The translations under genes and the position numbers were made by a program. This document shows positions 1 through 12,300 of a stretch of 64,000 nucleotides of DNA, one piece after another. Below the pieces are notes generated by a model, which worked only from the letters and a program-made list of their open reading frames with translations, was not told the DNA's origin and made no database searches. Each line of letters opens with the position of its first letter. The stretch's first letter is position 1. This DNA comes from Atriophallophorus winterbourni (Eukaryota; Platyhelminthes; Trematoda; Plagiorchiida; Microphallidae): assembly GCA_013407085.1 (NCBI GenBank), contig JACCGJ010006285.1, positions 1 to 64,000 of the forward strand, given 5' to 3'.

Positions 1-20
1 ATATATATATATATATATAT
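1..20. repeat. (AT)n simple repeat, cut by window edge
   Basis: Ten perfect AT units at the very start of the window. The tract probably continues upstream. Confidence 0.95.
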
Positions 21-573
21 CTGGCAAGCTTCATGATTGGACAATCAGTTTTCTGCGAGATGGATCTTTCCATGTCGTGCAGGTTATAACTCAGATTTTG
101 CAACACAACCAACGAGGTAATACAGCTCAATTCTAGGCACGATACTATTTCTGTTCTTCATCGATGATTTGGCATCTCAATTGTTATGTACTATCATCAT
201 CAATCCATCATCATCACAAAGACCGCATTAGCAACACAAACCGGAGCTATAGAAGAGTAAGCACAAACAAACTGGGAAGTAGTTGTCCTGACACCTGCTA
301 ATGGAACATTATCATTCAAAACAATTTCGTGAACGAGTCGAGCACTACATCACGTCTCGCAGCTTCCTTGCGGCTTTCACTGTCATGCATCATAACAGCA
401 TCATGTTACAGCTACTATATGGTTGCCCATAACGTCAAATTTGCCGGATCCATTGATCACGGTGGTTGAGAGATATCAAAAAGGTCATGAAGTAGTGGCA
501 GGAGTGGGATCTTGCTCTGAACTATAGTAAATGTCAAGAGTAATGTGTTGCTCACATCCTCCGCACTTACACA

Positions 574-611
574 CCACTACCAGTTTCCGGCTGTTTGCCG
601 TCATCAGGTGG
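574..611 (-). ncRNA. hammerhead ribozyme motif, family A, intact core
   Basis: On the minus strand the core CTGATGA is followed by a stem-II hairpin CGGC, loop AAACA, GCCG, then GAAAC, then TGGTA, where GTA is the expected NUH cleavage triplet. CCAC just before the core pairs with GTGG just after the triplet and forms stem I. All invariant hammerhead bases are present. The stem-II bases differ from other family A copies yet still pair, which supports the fold. Confidence 0.75.
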
Positions 612-663
612 AGACAGTAAGATTAGGTTCAGTGAGCCTTGAAACAGTGGATAAGTGGTAAAC

Positions 664-751
664 AAAGTTATACTTGAATCAATTTGTGATTCTGTGTTTG
701 AACATCGTGGTTCGTTGTACGAATGTAACAGTGGCATTCAAGTATAACTTT
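664..751. repeat. family A flank with 16-bp inverted repeat
   Basis: Positions 664-679 and 736-751 are perfect 16-bp inverted arms (AAAGTTATACTTGAAT and its complement) around about 56 bp. Diverged copies of the enclosed sequence recur near 30440-30510, 32860-32930, 37060-37170 and 57700-57810, several next to a ribozyme. It looks like part of the larger family A repeat unit. Confidence 0.6.
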
Positions 752-1449
752 ATAGTAAATGTCATTTGTTGTCTGCAGTAGTCGACAAAATCTCAGTGAC
801 TGCCAATAACAGTTGGATAGATTTTAAATACGCTAAAGTGGTCAAGGACTTAAGTATAGTAGCCCGAAGGACGGTCTGAATAACTTTAGACGTAATATAG
901 TCTGTCGCATACGTTGATGCTGTCCAAGTAAAATGGAGCGAAATTTGCAGTGGTAGACACTCTTCAGAAACATTCTACCGCTAGACGCTAGATTGGCTTG
1001 TCAGTCACACTTTTGTGTGAACTGAACTGAACTGGTTCAGAAAATGGTGATCCATTTAACAAATGAAAATTTGTGTGACAACAAATTCAAAATATCTTGT
1101 ATAATGTGGTACTAACGAAAATTTCAAAGAAAAATGTTCGGGGCTCGCCAATTTGCAGTGGTCTATCCATCGTTGATATCGCCACTAACGACATAAGCCT
1201 TCTGATGATTGCACCTGATAATTCAGAACAAACCACACATCGTAACACGACACAAACCCAACGTAGTCACACAGCGACATATATAAGACTAATCGAACAA
1301 AATATGCAACCTTAAAACACCATGTCTGGTGACTACAAACTATACGAAACTGATAGTTGTGTGAAAATGTGATAGTTGTGATGAAAATGCATGCTAATGC
1401 GGTTCTTTTAAGTTGGTTATGCAAATATGTTGGTACAATACAATACAAT

Positions 1450-2560
1450 TAGACCGGATGGAGGACCAAATTTCTGATATGGATTATCATAGTCTCGGAT
1501 ATCATGAGAGGTAGATGCGCTTTTGAAACTCGGCTTGTTTGGAAATCATAGGAACTTGTCCAAACCATACTCGAACACCGGCATGAGTTGAGCTTCAACC
1601 ACCTCAGTCGGAAGTGCGTTCCAAGTTCCTCTAGCACGTTGTGAGAATCTATACCAATGTGCCTGACCATCGGTTCGTTGGACGCATACTTAAAATCAAT
1701 TACCATTTGTTCGACAATTAGTGATAACTGTGAAGATCTATTTCAGGTTTGGATGCTCATCCTTCCGAATAATCCGATAAAGAAGGATCATGTCATTACG
1801 AACCCTGCGGCGTGCCAATTCAGAGTTAATCATCCTCAGACATCGTTCGGGATACGGAAGTTTGCGTAGCCTGGTACAGAATCGGGTTGCAAGGCATTGA
1901 ACACTTTCGATACGTTTCTCTTCGGTAGTCATGAAAGGAAATGCGGTCACACTACTGTACTTAAGGATTAATCGAACATATGTGGTAAAGAGTAGCCTAA
2001 ATATTCGAATTACCAGCCAGCAAAATGTTTCTTCAGTGCCCCTGTACAACGTAATCCAGATCAGGAGTCTCGTACATCTCTGGATTTTCATTTCATCTAT
2101 ATACTATTTGAACGGCTCGCTATCGTCCATTGTCAAGTGTTTTATTTTTGCACCATTCAGCGGAGATCATTGAATAAAGCCCATTTGCTGATAACGTCGA
2201 TTTAATCTTGGGCGCACAGTGATACGACCGTGCACGATATTTCTAAATAATTCGCAAACATCATTCAAGATGACTGCAGGCACCGTGTTATATCATTCAC
2301 GTGAAGTAAAAATATTAGAGAGCCTAGAACGGACACTTGCGGTACACCGCTCCTAACCCTTCCCCGGTTAGAGAGGGTCATATCGAATTGTACAGCCAGC
2401 ATACATTCTTTCAAAAAAACTTAAGCAGTTTCAAGAACGAGGTTCCAATTCGATACATTCTCAATCGATGCAGCGGTTTTCGTTGTTTGACTCGGTCGAA
2501 CGCTGCAGAAATTAATTATTGATCACCCTTGACGTTTTGGAGATACCACAATAAAGTGTT
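1450..2560 (-). mobile_element. degraded LINE reverse transcriptase and C-terminus
   Basis: Minus-strand frames carry reverse-transcriptase remains in the right order. AAFDRV lies near 2500, GVPQVSVLG then LHVNDI at about 2345-2285, then LATRFCTRLRKLPYPERC and RNDMILLYRIIRKDEHPNL around 1880-1740, then RGTWNALPTEVVEAQL at about 1635-1585. Several stops and frameshifts break the frame. Gene order and motifs match CR1/Jockey-like non-LTR elements. It is an inactive 5'-truncated copy. Confidence 0.7.
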
Positions 2561-2569
2561 TATTTATTT

Positions 2570-3196
2570 ATATATTTTGGGTGTTAGCAGTTATTATCGT
2601 TTTAGCAACGATGCTATCCAGCAGTAATATTGATATGGAAAAGTAGATAAACCTAAACAGGCTCCGCAGCTTGGCTTACGTTTTACAACCGCGGGGCTCC
2701 CAACACCCGAAACGGATTTTTTGCGTCAAGGCGTAGATCATTCGGTGGCATAGGCAACTAATGGCCTTAACTAGTAAATTTTCTGGGCCAAGGTCCCAGC
2801 AATCCGATATCGCAGTGGCTAGTTACACTAGGAGATAAATCACATCTCCGTGTTCACTTGCGGTCTGGCAGTAAGCATCTTCTGGGATTGACAACAAAAC
2901 ATTTGAATAGAGCGAAGGAATTCCTTATCATTATTTCACATCTACCTTTGCAATACCAGCGTCAAAAAAATGAATATAGATCTGATCAACATCAACCATT
3001 ACTTCGCATTGCGTTTGCCTCCGACCGAAGGTTGTATGCTGGCATAATATGGATATCAGCAAATCCACCGATCCACCCGCACAAATGTTGAAATTTGTTT
3101 TTGTTTCGTTCTAACGTATTTGAATACCCATATGATTTATTAAAGAATGTTACTTTTTGTATGATGCAAATGATACATGTCCTATTCTCATCGTTT
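2570..3196. other. intergenic, upstream of DCP1
   Basis: I see no protein or RNA gene here. The stretch ends in a pyrimidine-rich run and a CAG at 3197-3199, just before the first DCP1 exon. The promoter of DCP1 may lie in or upstream of this stretch, but no convincing TATA box or other core element stands out. Confidence 0.4.
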
Positions 3197-3199
3197 CAG

Positions 3200-3342
3200 A
3201 CGAAATTTCGATCACTAATATGACCGACGATTCTATGTTAAACATTGCTGTTATTCAAACTTATGACAAACATTGTACCCATATTCTGGATACCTCTTCC
3301 AGCACTCATCTCTATTCCTTCCAACGCAAAAGTAATTCCTGG
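3200..3342 (+). CDS. DCP1: DCP1 exon 1: start codon and first part of EVH1
   Basis: A pyrimidine run and CAG (3197-3199) precede the exon, and TGG followed by GTAAGT closes it at 3342. ATG at 3220 gives 41 codons beginning MTDDSMLNIAVIQTYDKH and including HILDTSSSTHLYSFQRK, which fits the helix and first strands of the DCP1 EVH1 domain. Because a 3' splice site lies only 20 bases before the ATG, the mRNA either has a 5' UTR intron or receives a trans-spliced leader, which is common in flatworms; sequence alone does not decide this. The exon ends in phase 0. Confidence 0.75.
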
Positions 3343-6300
3343 GTAAGTTTTCAGTTATTTTTGGCGATTTCTCTTTGGCATGGATACTCATCCAGTATAA
3401 AAGCTATTCTGGTCAAGTAGAACGCCTTTTCTATGTTATTTCTGTCTACTGTTTTGGCCGTGGTAGCGAGCTTACTTATCCATAAACGTTGACCTTTTTA
3501 TCCGGAACTCACAATGATTGAAATCATAGTGATATTTGTCATCACTCAGTCCTTCAAATTTATTGAAGATGACTCTAAGCTAGCCAATGTAAAATAATAC
3601 TTTTGGTCACAGTACATCTCGGTGGATGGCAGCTTCCTTGCGGATTTCACTGCCTTCACTGCATCATAACAAGCTTTTCTCGTCACTCCGCTTGAAAACA
3701 TACAAGGTTAAGCAAACACTCCAAGAAGATGCTTAGTGCAAGACCTGCATTGAACGCGGTTTCGGGACATATCCTGAAGCGTAACTAACCATTGCGATAT
3801 GTAATCGCGGGGACACCAGCCTGGAAGACGCGCCCCGTCGACTTTTGAAAGGTTACTAGTAAAGGTTTTTAACTGCCTGTGCCATGTGACGGTTTGGCCA
3901 CCCCGAGATTTACGCCAATCAGGATGTGGCGTAGCAAAAAGATTCCTTTTCGGAAGTCGGTGGTCCGGCATGCGTAAAACGTGACCCAACCAGCGGAACC
4001 TATGCAGGTTGATCTGCTTTTCTATATCAACATTACTACCGAACAACTTATTTCGGAGAGCATTGGTGCGTATGCGATTGTAACAGCTAACTCCTAGAAT
4101 GTTGCATTCAGTATGCATCATATATGCGAAATGCGATGGGTTAGAATAAGTGTATGTATGTATGATGTCACAAGCCTTGATTCAAACAATATACCGCACA
4201 GTTAGACACTGCAAGTGGGCTAACATACTGTCAGGTTGCTCAAGTCTAGACAGATATACGGAAAAATGGTAGTGAGTCTCCAACGTGTTTCCAGTACAGT
4301 TAGTGAATCAATTTATCACATTGTGACACGCGCATTACAGAAACACTGCACAATTGCACGTTCGTGTAAACAACAACCTATTTGAAACGATAATTACTTG
4401 TGTGCCAATAACGAGCCGATTGTCATGCCGATCTTAGATCCATAAAACCGATTTAAACGGAAACGCGAATCATTTGTGATCGATGAATCTAAGAGCAAAT
4501 CGCTTGGAATGATTTTTTGTTACTCTCATCCATCCGGTTTAAACGGCTTGAGTTTCGTTAATGACGTTTATACTAATATTGTGTTAATGCTTGCTTCCTC
4601 TCAACCACAATACCACTGGTCTCGTGCGATTTGCACTCGGTATCAGTGGGCCGTAAAACAATGAGAGGGTAGTATACAAATTTGAACCGATTACCAGTTA
4701 ATCTGGCACAGCCATATGTAATGCTTGATGACACACTGAAAGCGAATTCATGCAAACGGGGGTACGTGTATCAAGTGACGTGTAAGCACAGGGGCTGCGA
4801 GCTTTATTATTTTATGGGCTCAGTTCGAATTCACTTTGTGAATCTGTTTTTGTACACCAAGATGGGCTGTGTCAATTTTAGACAACAGTAGCTCAAACTT
4901 TTAATATCTATCTCAACCTAAAATGTTTTTTGCGCTATTTCTTCATTCCATTGCCGGTAAATTATGAATCACTGCATGCTTCGAGATGCTTAGCACTCTC
5001 CCCATTCTGGCGCAAGTAAAGCCAATGCTCAAAACCCGTTCACTTTTTGTAAAACATTTGGTAGCCTAATGCAATTGAGTTGTTCGCTGAGTGGGTACAT
5101 TGGCTTGTGTCTCAGTCGATTCTGGTAACATTTATCGGTCCCGAAGACTGTCAGTTGAAATACTGTATGGTTAGTCATGACTCGATAAAAAACGGGACTT
5201 TGGGGTGTCGATGTTCCTATTTTTGTTGTGACTCATTATCCACGGCACTCAATATAGTGCGGTGCTACGTTTTCATGGTAAGATATCGGTACTTGTGTGT
5301 ATAAAATCACAAGCTTGATCCAAACAAATTGTCGCTAAGTGGGCTAAGGTACTGTCATGTTGCTCATGGCTAGGCAGATTTGAGAAAGAATATGGCAGCG
5401 TGTTTCTACATGCATCTCACTAGGGGTGATAAATCAATTTAACACGGTTATTGCACATTCGTGAAGTTATTCGACTTGGGCAACCTGACAGTGGATCAGG
5501 CTTGTGCTTTCATACATACATATACATATTCGACTTGATTATAAATCGGTTTATTCAATTGATGCATTCCAAATTCTGTGTATTCATTCTTCACAATCTC
5601 TCCCAATCGGATAGGTCAAATCAAAAATTGGAGGCGTTTTCTTCTTGTTCCGAAGGTTTGCGTGATTGTTGCTCACATTCTAACCATCTTGCCAGATCTA
5701 AGGCGCCTTTCTATTCGTTCATGATTCTCAACCGAAAGCACGCAGGTTTGGACCACTTGGAGTTGATCGATTCCACCATGCAAATTCAGCTGCATTCCCC
5801 GTTCATGCTGTACAAAACATCTAGCGGTACCGTGTTTTGCTTTCCTAATCGCTCTCTCTCTCCTGGTTAGATGCCATCTTTTCTGTTTGGTTCTACACAC
5901 CCAAGGATTGTGTCCGCATTGCGGAGAGAATTGGCAAGTAAGTCGTTGATTGCTCGCATGAGACGGTTGCATATGCAAATCGGCTTATTGTTGAATTGGT
6001 TTAAATACACCAGTTAGGTTACCATGATCTTCTATCTATCTAGGCCTGGGCAGCCTGACAGTGTCTTAGCCCACGTGTAGTCTATGATTGCGCTGCACTT
6101 TGCCTGGATCAAGGCTGTCCTTGATACGTACCATGATCTTCACCAGAACGTTTAAGCCAAGTCATAAATCTTAAGAGCTAGGCAACAAAACCAGCGACAC
6201 GACTGCCAATAGGGCTGAAGTGAGTTTTCATCCTTACGAGGCTTTGTTTTGTTGGGCATGTTGATATTTACACCCACTAAACGCACTGTGTAACTTCATT

Positions 6301-9300
6301 GCGCAGCCGGTAGTAAAACTGTTGAATTTGTTCATAGATATAGCCATTAAATAACACATATGTATGAGTTTCTAGGCTTAGAACCATGCGAAGTGCCAAG
6401 CGATCTAAACAAGAGTTAGGTTGCTCAAACCCAGCTGATGTATAAAATGGGCATTGGCAGTAAACTAAGCGTGCCCTCACAAGCAGATGTAAACATAAAC
6501 GTGTATGAAATCACAAGCCTAATCCAGGCAAAGTGCGGCACAGTCGTAGACTGAACGTGGCCTAATATACCGCCAGGTTGCTTATGCTTAGACGGATATG
6601 GGAATGAAATTAGAAATGTCAGTGAGACTGGAGCGTGTTTACGCGTGAGGCTCCCTCCCGGTGTTGGCTGCACTATTACACATCCGTGTCGTATGCAAAT
6701 AATTACCAGTGGTGTATATCCGTGCAAAGACTAAGAATTCCACCTCCGAGATACTAGTTGTTGCCTCATACAGTTTAAAAGTGTTCAACGTTTGCTTTTG
6801 TTTTCCCAGGTGGCGGTGTTTGTTGCACAGTGTGCAATTCTGCAGCATTTGAGTACTGCGCAGGTAGCTGTGTTAAATTAATTTGCAAAAGGTACTAAGC
6901 TACACGTGGAAACACGCTGGAGTCTCACTGCAATTTCCTTTTATCTGTCTATGCCAGGGCATTTGGTCAATATCTTATCCAACGCGCTATCTCTGTCTGT
7001 GTAGCACTTTGCCTGGATCTAGTCTTGTGCGTTCATCCATACATACGTGCATACATTGTATAAAAGTGATTGCAAAGTTTTTCACCGGCTTTCTTCTTTG
7101 TGTGCAGTTGCGTCGATGACCAGTCCTGACGTAGAGAGGGTGTGGCGTCAGTGATAGGCGCAATTGCTGGTTTCCTTCCTAATATAAAACGAGTTCACAA
7201 TGTGAGGAAACCCAAGCTGAAGCTTTCCATCGGCTTTTGCATTTAACATCCGAAATACTGTTCGCATTCGCTTGCAGCTTCGTCATAAAAAATGCTGATT
7301 CTAGAACTAAAGGACTGTTTGATAAATCAACTACTGATGTTACCTCGTTTACGCGGCTTTGCACACTTACTTACTTACTTTGGTTTGTGCGACTATCTCC
7401 TCCTGGAGGATGAGTCGGCTTTTTTGAAGAGTCTTGGGAATTTGGGTACAAAGCGGCGTCCCCAGCACCACCCGGCGTTTGTTCGAGCCAGCTTCTCTAG
7501 CCTTTGCACAACCAAGTACGACCTGCAAGGCAGCAGGGAGTTGCCAGAAAGAGGTGGTCTACCAGACTCTATTCCAGGTTTTTCCTCAGGGTTTTCTCCC
7601 GAAGCCTTTCCTGCGATCGGGTATCCCACAAGGCAGCGGAGGTTTAAAATCAGGGTTTTCCTTCTCTTAGATGAAATGCCCTCCCAGGCTAACGAGCTAC
7701 ATCTGCCCAAAGCAAACTGGTTTTCAGGCGCCAGTCACTCGCCCTCGCCCCTTCTCCTGTTGGTAGAAGCAGTTCCGCCGGGCTCGGAGAGCCACTCGTG
7801 CAGGCCAGAAGCTGGACTTGGTTGTCAGAGGCTATGTGAGACGCATGCCATATGGGAGCATTTTATAAACAGTGGGAGCTTATCCCCACTGCCACCCCGG
7901 CTATGACAACCTTTGCACACGTTTTGTCAACACTTCGCCGTGCCACACCTCTTCGCATAACCTGGTAGAATCTGGACGAAATGGTCGAGATATCTGAAAA
8001 AAAGAAGTATGTATGAATGAAATCACATACGTGATCCAGGAGAAGCGCATTCCAAAGAATGATACGATACTGCATAATCGGTCCAAAGTACCTGAGCATT
8101 CTTATAGAAATCGAAGCGAGGAACTACACCACCGTCATAATTTTTCTCAAAAAGTTTTTTATCACATCCCATCTGGATGCTGCGTGCCGTTTACTCTACA
8201 TTGTATCCTTCTATTACAAATTTGACCAAACAATGGAGATATTGCACACCAATGTCAGACCACATTAACCGTAGGAAAGTTGGTTAACATGTTGTTGTAC
8301 GTCCTAACATGCACACAACTATAAAAATCGGATGCACGAAATATACTCTCCTACTTTTGCGGGACACCATTGTAGAATAAGCTTTTAAACAATTCATTTA
8401 TTTCAACCGTATCGAAGGCACAGCTAAGATCAATCAAGATGGCTATCGTGCGCCGTCTGTAAGTGTGATGGTGCTGTATGGCTGACTGGAGGGTGAGATG
8501 CTTCCTTTCTGTAACTTGTTATCATTGTTTACTCGTTAATTATTACCAACATGTTGTTTAACTAGTTACCTTGCTCCGTGTTTGCTTTGTGATGAGCATG
8601 GTGATTAAAATTTTCACTGCGTATTCGGTGTTGAGTATATTTGAATCGCCCGGTTTGTCCAGAATCATTTCTGACCTCGGTGGCCTTGGCTTACGAATGG
8701 CTTCCACGACAAAGAAAACCACAACCTCCGATACAGTGTCGAGCTCGATGAACGACTCCTTGCATCGGTTACTCGGTATTATCCGACCAACCGTCAGTGG
8801 AGAACCAGTATCAAATACTCCTGACTCCAACAAAAATGCATCGTCTGGCGTGCAAAATTCAAACACCACGGATTCCCCAAGCATTTTTGACCGACTTCAC
8901 AAGGCCGAGGTTGATTTCAAATCCAAGGTGGGTTTCAGCATCTAGCAATCATTAAAACAATACGGGTTATTTCGTTTGATATGTATAAAATCACAATCAT
9001 TGTGTTGGGCCAAGCTTAGTCCGGCTATGTCTAGATCTTGACAACGTGCAGGTTATTTCCCCCTCATATATGTCTAGGCCTGGGCAACCTGACAGTACCT
9101 TAGCCCACATGCAGTCTCTGACTGTGCGACACTTGGTCTGGATCAGGCTTGTGCTTTCATACCATACCATGACTGCACGTTGCCTAAATTAGGCTTGTGC
9201 TACACACACAGACTGCATGTGAGCTGAGATGCTATTAGGTTGCTCAGGCTAGATAGTTGTGAGAAAGGTGGACTCCAGAGCGTGTCCACGTTTAACTCAA

Positions 9301-12300
9301 TAGCGATGGCCAATCAATTTAGTACGGTGTTAAATGTGCAATGCATAAGTACCGCATTGTTGCACATCCGAGCACGGCTCGTGAGGTTTTGAACTGCGGT
9401 AGCCTCACTTGTTACGCAATCTAAACAACTGTGTAAAGTTTTACATTTTTCTGTTATTTTGTTGTGAACAATACATCACCTAATATGCGCAAAGGATTTT
9501 TACCCTATACCTTCATAATTGGTGCTGTGATCCGTGAATGTGAATGTGTTCCGACCAAAGGTGCTTTGCTTCTGTTTGGTTGGGGAACTTACTCGATCTG
9601 TCCGTGTGTATTTTACGTGTGTTGTCCACATATATTTACCGGCGTTCCCTAGTAACATCAAGAATGCATTTCCGCCTACGCGAAATCTGGTATTCATTCC
9701 ATTGTCTGACGCGACTAGACAAAACTATTCACCGCCTCTTCCAATTCCGTAGGGAACGTTCATTTGCCTCTTTCAGATCCTGAATTCAGTGTCACTGCCG
9801 ATTGTATGGGCCACTACCTAACGTCTGAATTCTGTTTGCATCATCAGTGTCGTGTTTGTCGACTGCAAAATCGCTCCTCATACATTAACATTTGCTTATA
9901 CTGGAATCCAATCCAAAGAATTCCTACTGCAAGACGCTTCGAAAGAAGTTTTGCTGATGATGCCATCTAGCCTGATGACGAAACGTCCAACACCAACTAC
10001 GTAAGCTCGGGGAACACAATTTGAACATCATCCACACCATGAGCTACGAATATTTTTCTTTATGTCTCTTCTTGTTATCACAAAAGCTGGCAATCAAATC
10101 ACTTCTGTTTTGCAAATTTGTTTGTCTAAGGGCATCTCAAAAAATTACTGAGCTAAAAGTCCCATAACCTTGTTTTATTTTCACGTCCTCGTCTCTCTAT
10201 CGTTGATCTAAAACCGAACCAGGTTTACGGGAGTGGAAATTTGACGCCACTGTTGTATGAGGCTGGTTCGACATACTTGCTCATTCACGTGTGGGCGGGG
10301 TTAAACCATGAGCTTGAACAAAATATCTATTCAACTAGGGCCTATATTTATCATACTGTTCATTCCTGATGAATGCTAGCAGCAAGAAACCGGTCGTTGG
10401 TTTTATGTGATGAAAATATGGATATTTTGTTCAAGTCCTGGGTTTAACCTCATCGGCCTGTACGTGATTAATCAGTTGAACCGCGGCAGCCTTATATAAC
10501 AGTAGCTTCAAGGCTCAAGCTTTAAACGATTTCTCTTTTGTTTCATGCCACGCCGATCCTAATCTCACTACCCCTACCTGTTGAATCCACAAAACCGGTC
10601 GTGGTGTGTGTGTGTGTGTGTGATGGAAATGCAAGCTAATATGGAAATTTTGTTCAGCGAACATGTTTATTTTTTGCTCCACTACATCAATGCATGCTTT
10701 TAGTCAACCATTCTCTTGTTCGTTTTCAGTTCTCACCTCATTCGGACCCAAAGACGGACGGTGCGTTTCTTTTCGTTTTTGATGTCCTATATTACCAAGC
10801 TATCTCAGACCGCTGTTAGTTGACCGGGATGGTGTATGGGAGCCCACATTCAGACCACAAGCTTGAAGGTCTTAATGTTTACTCCGGAATAATTTCTTTG
10901 TACGACTATCTCCTCCTGGAGGATGAGTCGGCTTCGTTGATGTCACGGATTAGTAATCCGTGAGTCATTAAGAGTCTTGGGAATTTGGGTACAACGCGGC
11001 GTCCCCAGCACCATTCGGCGCTTGTTCGGGCTAGCTTCTCTAGCCTGTGCACAACCAAGTGCGACCTGCAAGGCAGCAGGTAGTTGCCAGATAGAAACTA
11101 ACCGTCTACGAGACTCTGCTCCGGATTTTTCTTTAGGGTTTTCTCCCGATCCTTTCTCGCGATCTGGTATCCCTCAAGGCAGTGGATGTTTTCCTTCCCC
11201 TAGATGGACTGCACTTTCGGACTAACGAGCTCCATCTGCCCTAAGCAAACTGGTTTTTAGGCGCCATTCACTCACCTCTCGCCCCTTCTCCTGTTGGTAG
11301 AAGCAGTTCGGCCGGGCTCGGGGAGCCATTGACGATATCTCCCTAATTCGATGCGGCTAATTAGTCCTTGGTTGTGCAATCGTGCAACACCTCTGTGGTG
11401 TGCAGCTAACGCGGTGCTAAATTGATCTGTCACCGGTAGTGAGCTGCCTGCCGAAACACGCTAGAGCTTCACCGTCTTTTCTATTTTCATTCTCGTATCT
11501 GTCTAGTCTTGGGCAACCTGGCAGTACCATAGCACACGTGCAGTCTCTGCCTCTGCGGTAATTAGTATGGATCAGGCTTGCGATGCTGTACATTATATTA
11601 TGCAATAAACCCTTGGAACGAACCGCATAAAAGCAATAAAAAACGCTGATCTCGGTCGCACTTTGTTGTAGCAATTGATTTGCTGGTCGATTTGTCTCAA
11701 AATTGATGGTTAAACGTCCTTGTGGGATCTGTGGCTTCAACGTATTTGTTAGTTTAACTTGACTACTGTAAAAAGGTGAAGAACTTATCCGCAAATGAGG
11801 ATACACCAGGGATATGTAATTGTGCTATGCAGCTAACAGTACTATATTGAGTTAGCACCGGTAGTGAGCTACATGCCGGGGGTGAAAGTGGGGATAAGCT
11901 CCCACTGTTTATAAAATGCTCCCATATGGCACGCGTCTCAAATAGCCTCTGACAACCAAGTTCAGCTTCTGGCCTGCTCGAGTGGTTCCCCGAGCCCGGT
12001 GAAACTGCTTCTACCAACAGGAGAAGGGGCGAAGGCGAGTGACTGGCGCCTGAAAACCAGTTTGCTTCGGGCAGATAAAGCTCGTTATCCTGGGAGGGCA
12101 TTCCATCTAAGGCACGAAAAACCCTGATTTTCCACCTCAGCTGCCTTGCAGGATACCCGATCACGAGAAAGGCTCGGGAGAAAACCCTGAGGAAAAATCT
12201 GAAACAGAGTCTGGCAGATGGTTAGTTGGTACACACCACCTCTTTCTGGCAAATCCGTGCTGCCTTACAGGTCGGACTTGGTTGTGCAAAGGCTAGAGAA

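Noticed and set aside
3395..3450. Candidate DCP1 exon reading SGQVERLFYV after a 52-nt intron
   Set aside because: It resembles the VEGxLFVY strand, but no donor in reach gives the phase 2 end that the next exon needs.
7292..7906. 204-codon plus-strand open frame
   Set aside because: It lies in repeat X. Other X copies do not keep this frame, and the sequence has no family resemblance.
9900..9970. Open frame ending SFADDAI, resembling the F/YADD box of reverse transcriptases (also at 54120-54157)
   Set aside because: The residues are the translation of the ribozyme core CTGATGATG followed by a stop; no other reverse-transcriptase motif is nearby.
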